7,722 nucleotides of DNA from an uncultured Chitinophagaceae bacterium (GTDB lineage Bacteria > Bacteroidota > Bacteroidia > Chitinophagales > Chitinophagaceae): the NCBI GenBank assembly GCA_934502905.1, contig CAKSVK010000163.1, positions 1 to 7,722 on the forward strand. The letters run 5' to 3'. Below, piece after piece: positions 1-6,049 of this stretch. The position numbers were made by a program, and so were the translations under genes. The first letter of the stretch is position 1; every line of letters begins with the position of its first letter. The notes beneath the pieces were generated by a model that did not search any database, was not told the DNA's origin, and saw only the letters and a program-made list of their open reading frames with translations.

Positions 1-153
1 GAGATACTGTCAGTAAGTTATGGCGCCGGGACCGGAGTCCCGGGAGAACATAGTAAATACGGAGTCGGAGATTTCCGTATAACAGGACTGCTGTATGGCG
101 GTGATAGAAGGTGGAAAAATAAAAAAGCCGGTATACACCGGCTTTTCAGATAA
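1..153 (+). CDS. 3' end of an unrecognised protein gene (partial)
   Basis: Frame 1 is open from the first base to a TAA at 151-153, while the other two forward frames hold stops (14-16 and 80-82; 51-53). The 50 visible residues are rich in glycine, tyrosine and hydrophobic/polar alternation (for example YGAGTGVPGE and GDFRITGLLYGG) and end in a basic tail, DRRWKNKKAGIHRLFR. The alternation could fit terminal beta strands of a surface or barrel-like protein, but this is a guess from composition and I do not recognise a family. The last dozen codons are read from the terminator hairpin at 123-146, so the tail may owe its sequence to the RNA structure. The gene is convergent with the Crp-like regulator. 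It is also possible that this is non-coding and open by chance, since only 50 codons are seen. Confidence 0.4.
   Translation, partial: EILSVSYGAGTGVPGEHSKYGVGDFRITGLLYGGDRRWKNKKAGIHRLFR
123..146 (-). terminator. Intrinsic terminator of the Crp-like gene, at a convergent junction
   Basis: A perfect 10-bp stem (123-132 with 137-146) closes a 4-base loop, with a GCCGGT/ACCGGC core flanked by an A run and a T run. Read on the minus strand the stem is followed by TTTTTTATTTTT, a good U-tract, and lies about 20 bases past the stop of the Crp-like gene. On the + strand only four T follow, so it would end the incoming + strand gene less well. It may act in both directions. Confidence 0.85.
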
Positions 154-166
154 ATTTCATGTAATG

Positions 167-784
167 TTATGACGCAGTGCGTAAGTAGGAATTATTCAAA
201 CCGAAACTGTTGTCCCTGTTCCTGAAACCGGAACGTATCCTGCTCAGGCTTTCTTTGGTGATACCCAGGAAAGAAGCCAGGTAGGTCAAAGGTATCCTTT
301 GTAAGGCCTCCGGTTGCTTTTGTGTAAAATAATGATACCTGTCGGCAGCTTCCATGAAACGGGTAGCGAACAGGTTCTCCTGCATTTCCATGATAAAGGT
401 GCTCATGATGGTACGATGCAGCTTGTCGATATCGGCATACTGGCGGCTGAGATCCAGCAAGGCGTTATAAGGAATAACCCCTATTACCGATTCTTCGAGA
501 ATGTGCATAGTCTCTTTTGCAGGCGTATTAAACAAAATGCTGTGCAGGGAAGAAATGATATGATCATCATATCCCAGCCAGGTGGTATGTTCTTTTTGCG
601 TTGCTTTGTGGAAAAGCCTGTAAGAACCTTTTACAATCACAAAAATGTCGCCGCAAAATTCACCTTGCTCAAAGACGTGTTCGTTCTTTTTGAATTCCTT
701 CAATGTAATAACGCTTTCTAAAGCTTTCTGGCTATCCTCATCTAATGCTGAGTACTGCTGACAGATGGAAATAACTTTCTCCAT
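167..784 (-). CDS. Crp/Fnr-family transcriptional regulator
   Basis: The 205-residue product has the two-part Crp/Fnr layout. An N-terminal cyclic-nucleotide-binding-type beta barrel covers roughly residues 12-115, with the family pattern KKNEHVFEQGE followed by FVIVKGSYRLF. A long dimerisation helix follows at about 118-150 and a C-terminal helix-turn-helix at about 163-184 (IPLTYLASFLGITKESLSRI). The phosphate-binding GE..R pattern of true cAMP receptors is not evident (the region reads SSLHSILFNTP), and there is no cysteine cluster as in FNR, so neither cAMP nor an Fe-S cluster is implied. Effector and targets are unknown. The frame is open to an ATG at 862, which would add 26 residues, but the ATG at 784 matches the usual family length, so I prefer it. 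The gene lies downstream of rpe on the same strand with a 191-base gap, so it probably has its own promoter. Confidence 0.9.
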   Translation of the reverse strand: MEKVISICQQYSALDEDSQKALESVITLKEFKKNEHVFEQGEFCGDIFVIVKGSYRLFHKATQKEHTTWLGYDDHIISSLHSILFNTPAKETMHILEESVIGVIPYNALLDLSRQYADIDKLHRTIMSTFIMEMQENLFATRFMEAADRYHYFTQKQPEALQRIPLTYLASFLGITKESLSRIRSGFRNRDNSFGLNNSYLRTAS

Positions 785-975
785 TGTTTGGGGTTCGATT
801 AATGAGATTTTTTTCACGGGGGTAGAAATTAAAATTCGATAAAATTTTGGATTATCATACATTAAACGGGGGCTGTGTTGCGATTATTATGACGCTTATC
901 GAAATTCCGTCGTGGATTACCGAATGCTAATCGAAAACTTTTATCAAAGATTAAGCGCCCTTGAAAAGCAGTATA

Positions 976-1623
976 TTACAGATGCTTTAAGTTATGTATG
1001 GCAGCAAGAGGATCTGCTGCTGCAAACACGGTAGTGCCTGCCACAAGAGCGTGTGCACCTGCTTCTACAATAGCGGCGGCATTGGCTTCGGTTACACCGC
1101 CATCTACTTCTATAATAGTTGATAATCCCATCTGGTCGATACGCTGACGCAACATATTGATCCGGGCGAGCGATTGTGGTATGAATTGCTGTCCCCCGAA
1201 TCCGGGGTTTACGCTCATGATGATAACAATATCCAGGTCGGGTAATATATCCTGCAGCATCTGCACCGGCGTATGTGGATTGAGCGCCACCCCGGCTTTC
1301 ATACCCAGGTTTTTGATCTGCTGGATATTCCTGTGAAGATGTGGGCATGCTTCTATATGCACGATCAAATGATCTGCGCCCGCCAGCTTGAAATCAGCGG
1401 CATATTTGCCGGGCTCCTCGATCATTAAATGAACATCCAGCGGCTTGGTAGTAGCCTGCCTTATTTTAGAGATCACCGGAAAGCCGAAGCTGATATTCGG
1501 CACAAAACGGCCGTCCATCACATCCAGGTGAAACCAGTCAGCTTCACTGGCATTCAACATATCGCATTCTTCCTGCAGACGTAAAAAATCACTGGCTAAT
1601 AAAGAGGGTGCTACTATTGGCAT
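976..1623 (-). CDS. rpe: Ribulose-phosphate 3-epimerase
   Basis: This cytosolic enzyme interconverts D-ribulose 5-phosphate and D-xylulose 5-phosphate in the pentose phosphate pathway. The 215-residue product is a complete (beta/alpha)8 barrel of normal length. Visible landmarks are the start MPIVAPSLLASDF, the metal-binding HLDVMDG (H32, D34), DVHLMI (H65), the flexible phosphate-side loop MSVNPGFGGQ (136-144) and EVDGGV (D174). D34 and D174 are the expected catalytic acid/base pair, and H32, D34, H65 and D174 the expected metal ligands. The frame stays open upstream to an ATG at 1680 and a TTG at 1689, but homology starts at the ATG at 1623, and the extra residues (NVKTYYLRR) look non-conserved. 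It is divergent from the CtlX-like gene, with 80 bases between the chosen starts. No pathway neighbour is present. Confidence 0.95.
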   Translation of the reverse strand: MPIVAPSLLASDFLRLQEECDMLNASEADWFHLDVMDGRFVPNISFGFPVISKIRQATTKPLDVHLMIEEPGKYAADFKLAGADHLIVHIEACPHLHRNIQQIKNLGMKAGVALNPHTPVQMLQDILPDLDIVIIMSVNPGFGGQQFIPQSLARINMLRQRIDQMGLSTIIEVDGGVTEANAAAIVEAGAHALVAGTTVFAAADPLAAIHNLKHL

Positions 1624-1703
1624 GCGACGAAGATAATAAGTTTTAACATTCGCAATTTGTATTTTAGCAGGAATGATCATTAAATTCAATTAAACTTTTC
1701 CCA

Positions 1704-2600
1704 TTGCAAACCACTTCCACCGTATTGATGATCCGGCCGGCCAGGTTTGAGTTTAACAGCCAGACCGCCGTTAATAACAGCTTCCAGGTAAAGGATAACA
1801 GCAGCCATGTGCAGGAAAGTGCGTTACAGGAATTTGAAGGACTTGCAGCGGCTTTACAAAAAGCAGGTGTGGAGGTGATGGTGGTATCCGACACCCCCGA
1901 ACCCCATACCCCTGATTCCATTTTTCCCAACAACTGGATATCTTTCCATGCCGGGCATACGATATGCCTTTACCCCATGTTTGCTCCCAACAGAAGACTG
2001 GAAAGAAAGCCCGGTTTGATCCGGGCATTGAAGGAAAAGACGGGCATTAAAAATATAGTGGATCTGACCCGTTACGAAAAGGAGAACAGGTTCCTGGAAG
2101 GAACGGGCAGCATGGTGCTGGACCGGCAGCGCAGGATCGCCTATGCCTGCCTGTCGCCGAGAACAGACAGGTTGGTACTGGACGAATGGTGTGCTGCCAT
2201 GGAATATACCTCCGTGGTGTTCCATGCGCTGGATAGCACTGGCAATGCAATCTATCATACGAATGTAATGATGTGCATTGCTGATCGTTATGCTGTCATT
2301 TGCCTGGAATGCATCCTTGACATTGAAAGGCCGTATGTGATAGAAAAGCTGCAACAGACGGGAAAAGAAATCATATCTATTTCACGGGAACAGGTAACGA
2401 ACTTCGCAGGAAATATGCTGCAGGTGCAAAATGCGGACGGCGAAAAGCTGCTCGTGATGTCATCCCGGGCATTTGATGCTTTAACCGGGGAGCAGGTTAA
2501 AAAATTGGAGCGTTATAATACTATTATCCATTCGCCTGTTCCCGTTATAGAAACCAATGGTGGCGGTAGCGTCCGTTGTATGATCGCGGAGGTATTTTAA
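1704..2600 (+). CDS. ctlX: CtlX-like guanidino/ureido-group hydrolase (arginine-deiminase-related)
   Basis: The 298-residue product belongs to the guanidino-group-modifying pentein-fold superfamily (arginine deiminase, dimethylarginine hydrolase, amidinotransferase). It most resembles the CtlX group, known in Francisella as a citrulline ureidase. Visible motifs are LMIRPARFEFN near the N terminus, SIFPNNWISFH (72-82, substrate-side Asp/Asn loop), EGTGSMVLD (132-140, with E132), the catalytic histidine in IYHTNV (H185) and the nucleophile cysteine in GGGSVRC (C292), so the active site looks intact. Citrulline as substrate is inferred from family only; arginine or a methylated arginine remain possible. 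Start choice: the first usable codon is TTG at 1704. An ATG at 1728 would drop QTTSTVL, which I recall as conserved in relatives, so I favour TTG. There is no clear ribosome site. It stands alone, divergent from rpe. Confidence 0.85.
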   Translation: MQTTSTVLMIRPARFEFNSQTAVNNSFQVKDNSSHVQESALQEFEGLAAALQKAGVEVMVVSDTPEPHTPDSIFPNNWISFHAGHTICLYPMFAPNRRLERKPGLIRALKEKTGIKNIVDLTRYEKENRFLEGTGSMVLDRQRRIAYACLSPRTDRLVLDEWCAAMEYTSVVFHALDSTGNAIYHTNVMMCIADRYAVICLECILDIERPYVIEKLQQTGKEIISISREQVTNFAGNMLQVQNADGEKLLVMSSRAFDALTGEQVKKLERYNTIIHSPVPVIETNGGGSVRCMIAEVF

Positions 2601-2668
2601 AAAGTAGGCTTGCACAATATGTTATTAACCATATATTATCCGGGGAGCATTATTGGTTCCCGTTATAG
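2538..2668. repeat. Short direct repeat across the CtlX-like gene end
   Basis: The 13-base sequence GTTCCCGTTATAG occurs at 2538-2550, inside the end of the CtlX-like coding region, and again at 2656-2668 in the following gap. Each copy is preceded by TATTATCC (2522-2529 and 2634-2641) at slightly different spacing. This may mark an old partial duplication of the gene end, or be coincidence in a short sequence. Confidence 0.4.
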
Positions 2669-2734
2669 CCGTTAAAGAATCATGAGTTAAAGTGAAAAGC
2701 TGAATGATCCTTAACTTCTTAGTGGTTTGTAAAA

Positions 2735-2956
2735 TCAGGTGTTGTGTTTTGTACGAACCAATATCTGGTTCCTGTTAATAAAAGATGCGGACACTTCTAC
2801 TTTCCCAGCGGTATCTCCACATGCCGGATTGAGCCCCTTAATAACATACTTGCAGTGGGGGAGGAAGAATACCGTATTTGCTTCTCCCGCAGCAGCATTT
2901 GTTCCATTTATATCGTTTCGGATGCTGCCTGCCAATGACACATCATTCAAGTTGCT
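2735..2956 (-). pseudogene. Possible C-terminal remnant of a lost protein gene
   Basis: On the minus strand the frame ending in TGA at 2735-2737 gives about 70 residues that read like part of a beta-sandwich domain: NDVSLAGSIRNDINGTN, then KYVIKGLNPACGDTAGKV, then EVSASFINRNQILVRTK. The codons are varied and use A/T and G/C third bases as the neighbours do. Upstream the frame continues open to a GTG at 3064, but that part (GTRAGSAGGRLYVSTQPSC and on) looks unlike protein and overlaps the GC-rich hairpin. No signal peptide or convincing start is visible, so if real it has lost its 5' end. It could also be a small intact gene or a chance open frame. No family is recognised. Confidence 0.25.
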
Positions 2957-3048
2957 GTTAACCAACAAGCTACAAAAAATTGGAAGCTTTCGGGATATCC
3001 AAGTGCACGAAGGTTGCGTGGAGACATACAACCGGCCGCCCGCTGACC

Positions 3049-3070
3049 CGGCGCGTGTCCCCACGCGCTG
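3049..3070. repeat. GC-rich hairpin in the long gap
   Basis: CGGCGCGTG (3049-3057) pairs with CACGCGCTG (3062-3070) around a TCCC loop: nine pairs including one G-T. It is clearly richer in G+C than the A/T-rich DNA around it. No T run follows on either strand, so it is not a standard intrinsic terminator. Confidence 0.5.
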
Positions 3071-3073
3071 TTA

Positions 3074-3085
3074 GAAAGCGCTTTC
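3074..3085. promoter_or_regulatory. Perfect 12-base palindrome
   Basis: GAAAGCGCTTTC is a perfect 12-base palindrome with no spacer, four bases after the GC-rich hairpin and about 100 bases beyond the NUDIX stop. It could be a protein-binding site, but no promoter is evident beside it and a chance origin is plausible. Confidence 0.25.
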
Positions 3086-3184
3086 ATGTCACAGCTTAAT
3101 GATTGAGAAGCCACTAATGGGATATTCGCAGAGACGATACTAAGTCGTTGCGTATTATATATAAAACGTGCTGACTCTTTGCTT

Positions 3185-3736
3185 CTACAGCACCCCCAGC
3201 TTTGCAAAAGCATAATAAAGGCAGGCAACGTGCATAGCCTGCAGCAACTGGTTGTCTGCCAGCAATTGCTTCACTTCGTCTATCGTAAAAAGATATACTT
3301 CTATTTCTTCATTGGGATCGAGGTGCTGTTCGGCCACTTTTTTACCGCCTTTTGCAAGATACATATGCATCAGGTTATCATTGGTAGAAGGGTTCGCTGA
3401 TATTTTACCCAGGTATTCATAGCCGGTAAATGCATACCCTGTTTCTTCCAGCAGTTCCCGGGCGATCGCTTCTTCCCAATTGGCATCGGTATCGTCTACA
3501 CACCCACCGGGCAGTTCAAATGAAGTTTCTCCAATAGCATGGCGGTACTGACGGACCATCACCACTTTCTCATCTTCGGTAAGCGCTACTGCTGCCACCC
3601 AGGTAGGGAATTCATATACATAGTAGGGATCAATGATCTTATCTTCAGGCGTCTGACATTTATCCTTACGGACTGTAAACCAGTTGGCTTTGTATAGATA
3701 TTCAGAAGACAGGGTCTTCCATTTCATGTCTTTCAT
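3185..3736 (-). CDS. NUDIX hydrolase, ADP-ribose pyrophosphatase-like
   Basis: The 183-residue cytosolic protein probably cleaves a nucleoside diphosphate linked to another group; ADP-ribose or an ADP-sugar is the likeliest substrate, giving AMP plus sugar phosphate. An N-terminal strand region (YLYKANWFTVRKD, 13-25) of the type used for dimer contact precedes the NUDIX fold. VVMVRQYRHAIGETSFELPGG (58-78) leads into the NUDIX box at 78-101, whose metal-binding part RELLEETGY (93-101) is intact. The box differs from the usual GX5EX7REUXEEXGU: D84 replaces the first Glu and there is one extra residue before RE. The ATG at 3736 is used; a second ATG lies three codons in. It is transcribed in the same direction as the upstream YfiT-like gene but 142 bases away, so it may have its own promoter. 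Substrate is inferred from overall resemblance. Confidence 0.88.
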   Translation of the reverse strand: MKDMKWKTLSSEYLYKANWFTVRKDKCQTPEDKIIDPYYVYEFPTWVAAVALTEDEKVVMVRQYRHAIGETSFELPGGCVDDTDANWEEAIARELLEETGYAFTGYEYLGKISANPSTNDNLMHMYLAKGGKKVAEQHLDPNEEIEVYLFTIDEVKQLLADNQLLQAMHVACLYYAFAKLGVL

Positions 3737-3878
3737 CTATTAAACTGTTGGGTCTTGAATGAACAATTTATAATGAACAGGTATCAAAATTAGTTTTTTT
3801 CGGTCAGTGGGGGGCACCGGCTGTCACACAAACCACTTGTTATGATGACATTTCAATAAAACCGATAACGGATCATTA

Positions 3879-4409
3879 TTACCATTTTTTCCTTTCCCTT
3901 AAGGAAGTGATATGTGTTGCATGGTGCCTGCCATGCCACGCATAGCTGCCCAGTAAAAACCATAAGGTCACGGATCTGCCATATACCGGATGAAATACTT
4001 TTCGCTGGAAGTCTTCATCGCTCAAAGCACACAGCAGGCTGTACCACCGGGTGTGCAGGGCATGCAGCAATGTCAGCGAAATGTTTACCGGCACCTGCTT
4101 TACGTCGTATAATGCCGACCAGCTTTTTTCATCATAGGTTTTTATGGTGGGGCAATGTTCCGTTAACCCCAGCTTAAACCGGCAATAGGCATTCATATGA
4201 CTATCGGCAATATGGTGTATCAGCTGGTGAACAGTCCAGCCGCCTTCACGATAGGGTGTATTCAGCTGTTCTTCGTCCAGGTTACTGATCGCCTGTTCCA
4301 GCAGCCCGGGCAGGTACTGTATATCTGCCAGCCATGCTTCCTTTACAGGTTCCGAAAAATCCTGCGGCTCGTATGCTCCGATAGGGTACTGCAGATTATA
4401 GTCTGACAT
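3879..4409 (-). CDS. YfiT/DinB-family metal-dependent enzyme (bacillithiol transferase-like)
   Basis: The 176-residue protein matches the YfiT branch of the DinB four-helix-bundle superfamily, whose Bacillus members are metal-dependent and are linked to transfer of bacillithiol or a similar thiol. It opens with the group's LQYPIGAYEP. It carries WTVHQLIHHIADSH (58-71), which supplies the first metal histidine (H66 is likely), and near the C terminus YAWHGRHHATHI (156-167), supplying the pair spaced four apart (H159 and H163). The ligand set therefore appears complete. Length is normal for the group. It lies 28 bases downstream of the FKBP gene on the same strand and is probably the last gene of a three-gene operon. 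The thiol substrate in this organism is not shown by the sequence; many members are simply annotated as putative metal-dependent hydrolases. Confidence 0.88.
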   Translation of the reverse strand: MSDYNLQYPIGAYEPQDFSEPVKEAWLADIQYLPGLLEQAISNLDEEQLNTPYREGGWTVHQLIHHIADSHMNAYCRFKLGLTEHCPTIKTYDEKSWSALYDVKQVPVNISLTLLHALHTRWYSLLCALSDEDFQRKVFHPVYGRSVTLWFLLGSYAWHGRHHATHITSLRERKKW

Positions 4410-4437
4410 ATATTATGAATGAAAGTCGGGTATATGG

Positions 4438-5172
4438 TTACTCTATCCCCAGCAGCTCTACATCAAACACCAGGGCTGCACCCCCGGGGATATTACCACC
4501 TCCGGCGCCCTGCTCTCCATAGCCCAGGTTATACGGTATGTACAGTTTGAAACGTGAGCCAACCGGCATTAGCTGCACGCCTTCGGTCCAGCCGGCAATC
4601 ACCTGGTTTAAGGCAAATGTGATGGGTTCGCCGCGGTCACGTGAGCTGTCGAACTTTTTGCCATCGATCAGGAATCCTTCATAATGTACTTTTACGCGGC
4701 TGGTATCGGCAGGTTTGGGACCGGTGCCTAATGTAATCACTTCGTATTGCAGTCCGCTGGGCGTTTCTTTTACCCCTTCGCGTTTCTTATTTTCCGCAAG
4801 AAATTTTTCCCCTGCTTCAATAGTAGCCTGTGATTTTTTCCGCAGGAATGCCTGTAATTGTTCTCTGATCGTCATATCGGCCTGTTGTTGGTTCAGTAAT
4901 GTATTTTTATTCTTCAGTAAGTCGTCAAATCCCTGGTTCATCAGGGCGTAGTTTATTTCCGTTACCCCCTGCGATTTAAAAAAGCTTGCGTCCATCATAC
5001 CTATTGCGTAGCTGAAGCTGTCCAGCGCCGTGTTCAGGACAGGGGGGCGTGCTTCTCCGGGTTTTGCAGCCTGAGCAGGTTTAGCAGCGGCGGCCGGTTT
5101 TTTAGCCGGTGTTTGGGCAAATACATGCAGCGAGACTGTAATAAGGAAAGAAATGATCAGTGTCTTCTTCAT
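4438..5172 (-). CDS. Exported FKBP-type peptidyl-prolyl cis-trans isomerase
   Basis: The 244-residue protein speeds proline isomerisation during folding of envelope proteins. Residues 1-19 form a signal peptide (KK, then a hydrophobic core, ending VFA before Q20), so it is exported to the periplasm or outer surface. A low-complexity Ala/Lys/Pro linker follows (about 21-42). Residues 48-131 look like the helical FkpA/Mip-type N-terminal dimerisation domain, including FSYAIGMMDASF and ALMNQGFDDLL. The FKBP domain (136-244) keeps the expected pocket residues: Y163 in VHYEG, F174 and D175 in KKFDSS, F186, V191, I192 and W195 in VIAGW, Y218 and F236. It should therefore be active. It lies 23 bases after the ABC ATPase stop and 28 before the YfiT-like gene. 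A lipoprotein is ruled out by the lack of a cysteine at the cleavage site. Confidence 0.93.
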   Translation of the reverse strand: MKKTLIISFLITVSLHVFAQTPAKKPAAAAKPAQAAKPGEARPPVLNTALDSFSYAIGMMDASFFKSQGVTEINYALMNQGFDDLLKNKNTLLNQQQADMTIREQLQAFLRKKSQATIEAGEKFLAENKKREGVKETPSGLQYEVITLGTGPKPADTSRVKVHYEGFLIDGKKFDSSRDRGEPITFALNQVIAGWTEGVQLMPVGSRFKLYIPYNLGYGEQGAGGGNIPGGAALVFDVELLGIE

Positions 5173-5195
5173 CTTAAGTTGAATTTATAGTTGGG

Positions 5196-5960
5196 TTATT
5201 CCGCCCGCAAGGTACGTCCTGTCAGGTGAATAAAAACATCTTCAAGGTTGGCTTGTTTTACTTCTTTGGGTCTTTCAAAGCCGGTTGCCACCAGCTGGTC
5301 TATCAGCTTATCAGGGGTTTGCAGGGCAATTATTTTTCCCTCATCCATGATCGCTACCCGGTCGCAGAGAATCTCGGCTTCGTCCATGTAGTGGGTGGTG
5401 ATAATAACAGTGGTGCCTTTTGAGCGGATATCCAGGATCAGGTCCCAAAGGTTGCGCCTGGCCTGGGGATCCAGGCCTGTGGTGGGTTCATCCAGGAAAA
5501 TGATCCTGGGCTTATTGATCAGCGTGGTAGCAATGGAAAAACGTTGTTTCTGTCCCCCGCTCAGGGCTTTGAATTTACTGTGCGCCTTATCCTCCAGGTT
5601 CACCATCCGCAGCAGTTCTATGGCATCTACCGGCTGGTTATACAATCCGCCAAACAAATGGATCAGTTCAATAAGGTTCAGCCCGGGATAAAATCCTGAG
5701 GTCTGTAACTGTACCCCGATGACCTGTTTTATCTTATCCGGCTGCCGGTCGATATTCAGTCCGTCCACCATTATTTCGCCTCCTGTTTTGTCACGGAGCG
5801 TTTCAATAATTTCCAGTGTGGTGGATTTTCCCGCGCCATTTGGACCGAGCAGCCCGAAAATCTCCCCCTGGAAAACATCAAAGCTGATGCCCTTCACTGC
5901 TTCAAAATGCCCGTAATGTTTGGTTAAGTTCTTTACAGAGATAACGACCTGCTGCTCCAT
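5196..5960 (-). CDS. ABC transporter ATP-binding protein (DrrA/ABC-2 export type)
   Basis: The 254-residue cytoplasmic protein is a complete nucleotide-binding subunit that would power a membrane permease. It has Walker A GPNGAGKST (39-47), a Q-loop around VQLQTSGF (83-90), signature LSGGQ (133-137), Walker B RIIFLDEP with D157 and catalytic E158, D-loop TTGLD, and H-loop histidine H190 in TTHYMDEAE. The C terminus NLEDVFIHLTGRTLR is of the DrrA/CcmA kind used by ABC-2 exporters for drugs, lipids or polysaccharides. The ATG at 5960 is preferred to a TTG at 5969, which would add only three residues. No permease gene follows; the next gene is the FKBP gene 23 bases on. The partner may be encoded elsewhere. 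The upstream gap is shared with lysC and contains the Fur-box-like repeat. Cargo cannot be told. Confidence 0.95.
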   Translation of the reverse strand: MEQQVVISVKNLTKHYGHFEAVKGISFDVFQGEIFGLLGPNGAGKSTTLEIIETLRDKTGGEIMVDGLNIDRQPDKIKQVIGVQLQTSGFYPGLNLIELIHLFGGLYNQPVDAIELLRMVNLEDKAHSKFKALSGGQKQRFSIATTLINKPRIIFLDEPTTGLDPQARRNLWDLILDIRSKGTTVIITTHYMDEAEILCDRVAIMDEGKIIALQTPDKLIDQLVATGFERPKEVKQANLEDVFIHLTGRTLRAE

Positions 5961-6017
5961 TGCGGGCAAGTTAAGCCAGTTGAGATTGATGACAAACTTT
6001 TTATATCCTTCTTATCA

Positions 6018-6030
6018 AATGATTATCATT
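6018..6030. promoter_or_regulatory. Fur-box-like inverted repeat in the ABC ATPase/lysC gap
   Basis: AATGATTATCATT is a perfect 6-1-6 inverted repeat. On the minus strand, AATGATAATCATT equals the central 13 bases of the classical 19-base Fur consensus; only one of the six flanking bases also matches, so about 14 of 19 agree. It lies 12-24 bases upstream of the lysC -7 motif and 58 bases from the ATPase start, where a bound repressor could affect either gene. Fur, a relative such as Zur or PerR, or chance are all possible. Confidence 0.4.
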
Positions 6031-6041
6031 GTTTGCCATGC

Positions 6042-6049
6042 TATATTTG
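6042..6049 (+). promoter_or_regulatory. Probable -7 element of the lysC promoter
   Basis: TATATTTG matches the Bacteroidota -7 consensus TAnnTTTG at every fixed base. It ends 32 bases before the lysC ATG, leaving an A/T-rich leader of about 25 bases if transcription starts 6-8 bases downstream. A -33 TTTG at the usual spacing is not clear. Confidence 0.55.

Larger units (their letters stand above)
2601..3184. other. Long gene-poor gap between the CtlX-like and NUDIX genes
   Basis: This stretch of 584 bases lies between two converging genes and holds no gene I can name. Overlapping open frames exist on both strands at about 2735-3074; the minus-strand one reads as the more protein-like and is listed separately. 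A GC-rich hairpin at 3049-3070 and a 12-base palindrome at 3074-3085 sit in its right half. I see no convincing intrinsic terminator with a T run for either flanking gene, and no tRNA-like or repeat-array structure. Confidence 0.6.

Noticed and set aside
785..862. N-terminal extension of the Crp-like regulator from the ATG at 862
   Set aside because: The added 26 residues lie outside the normal family length and come from A/T-rich DNA more like a promoter region. The ATG at 784 fits relatives better.
1628..1655. Promoter for rpe (TTG, 17 bases, TATCTTCG on the minus strand)
   Set aside because: The -7-like box ends only four bases before the chosen ATG, so transcription would begin at or after the start codon. 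The box also has a mismatch. I could not place the rpe promoter with confidence.
1660..1667. TATTTTAG as a -7 box for the CtlX-like gene
   Set aside because: One mismatch to TAnnTTTG and no -33 element at the right distance; too weak to list as a feature.
2739..3074. Forward 111-codon open frame in the long gap
   Set aside because: It overlaps the more protein-like minus-strand frame, has no visible domain or plausible ribosome site, and its tail runs through the GC-rich hairpin. It is probably a shadow.
3860..3886. Second Fur-like site (GATAACGGATCATTATTA) or a terminator after the YfiT-like gene
   Set aside because: It needs gaps to align with a Fur box, lies at the 3' end of a gene, and the CCG/CGG stem has only three pairs.
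5993..6019. ABC ATPase promoter (TTTG, 15 bases, AAAGTTTG on the minus strand)
   Set aside because: The spacer is shorter than usual and the first base of the -7 box is wrong. It is possible but not supported enough to annotate.
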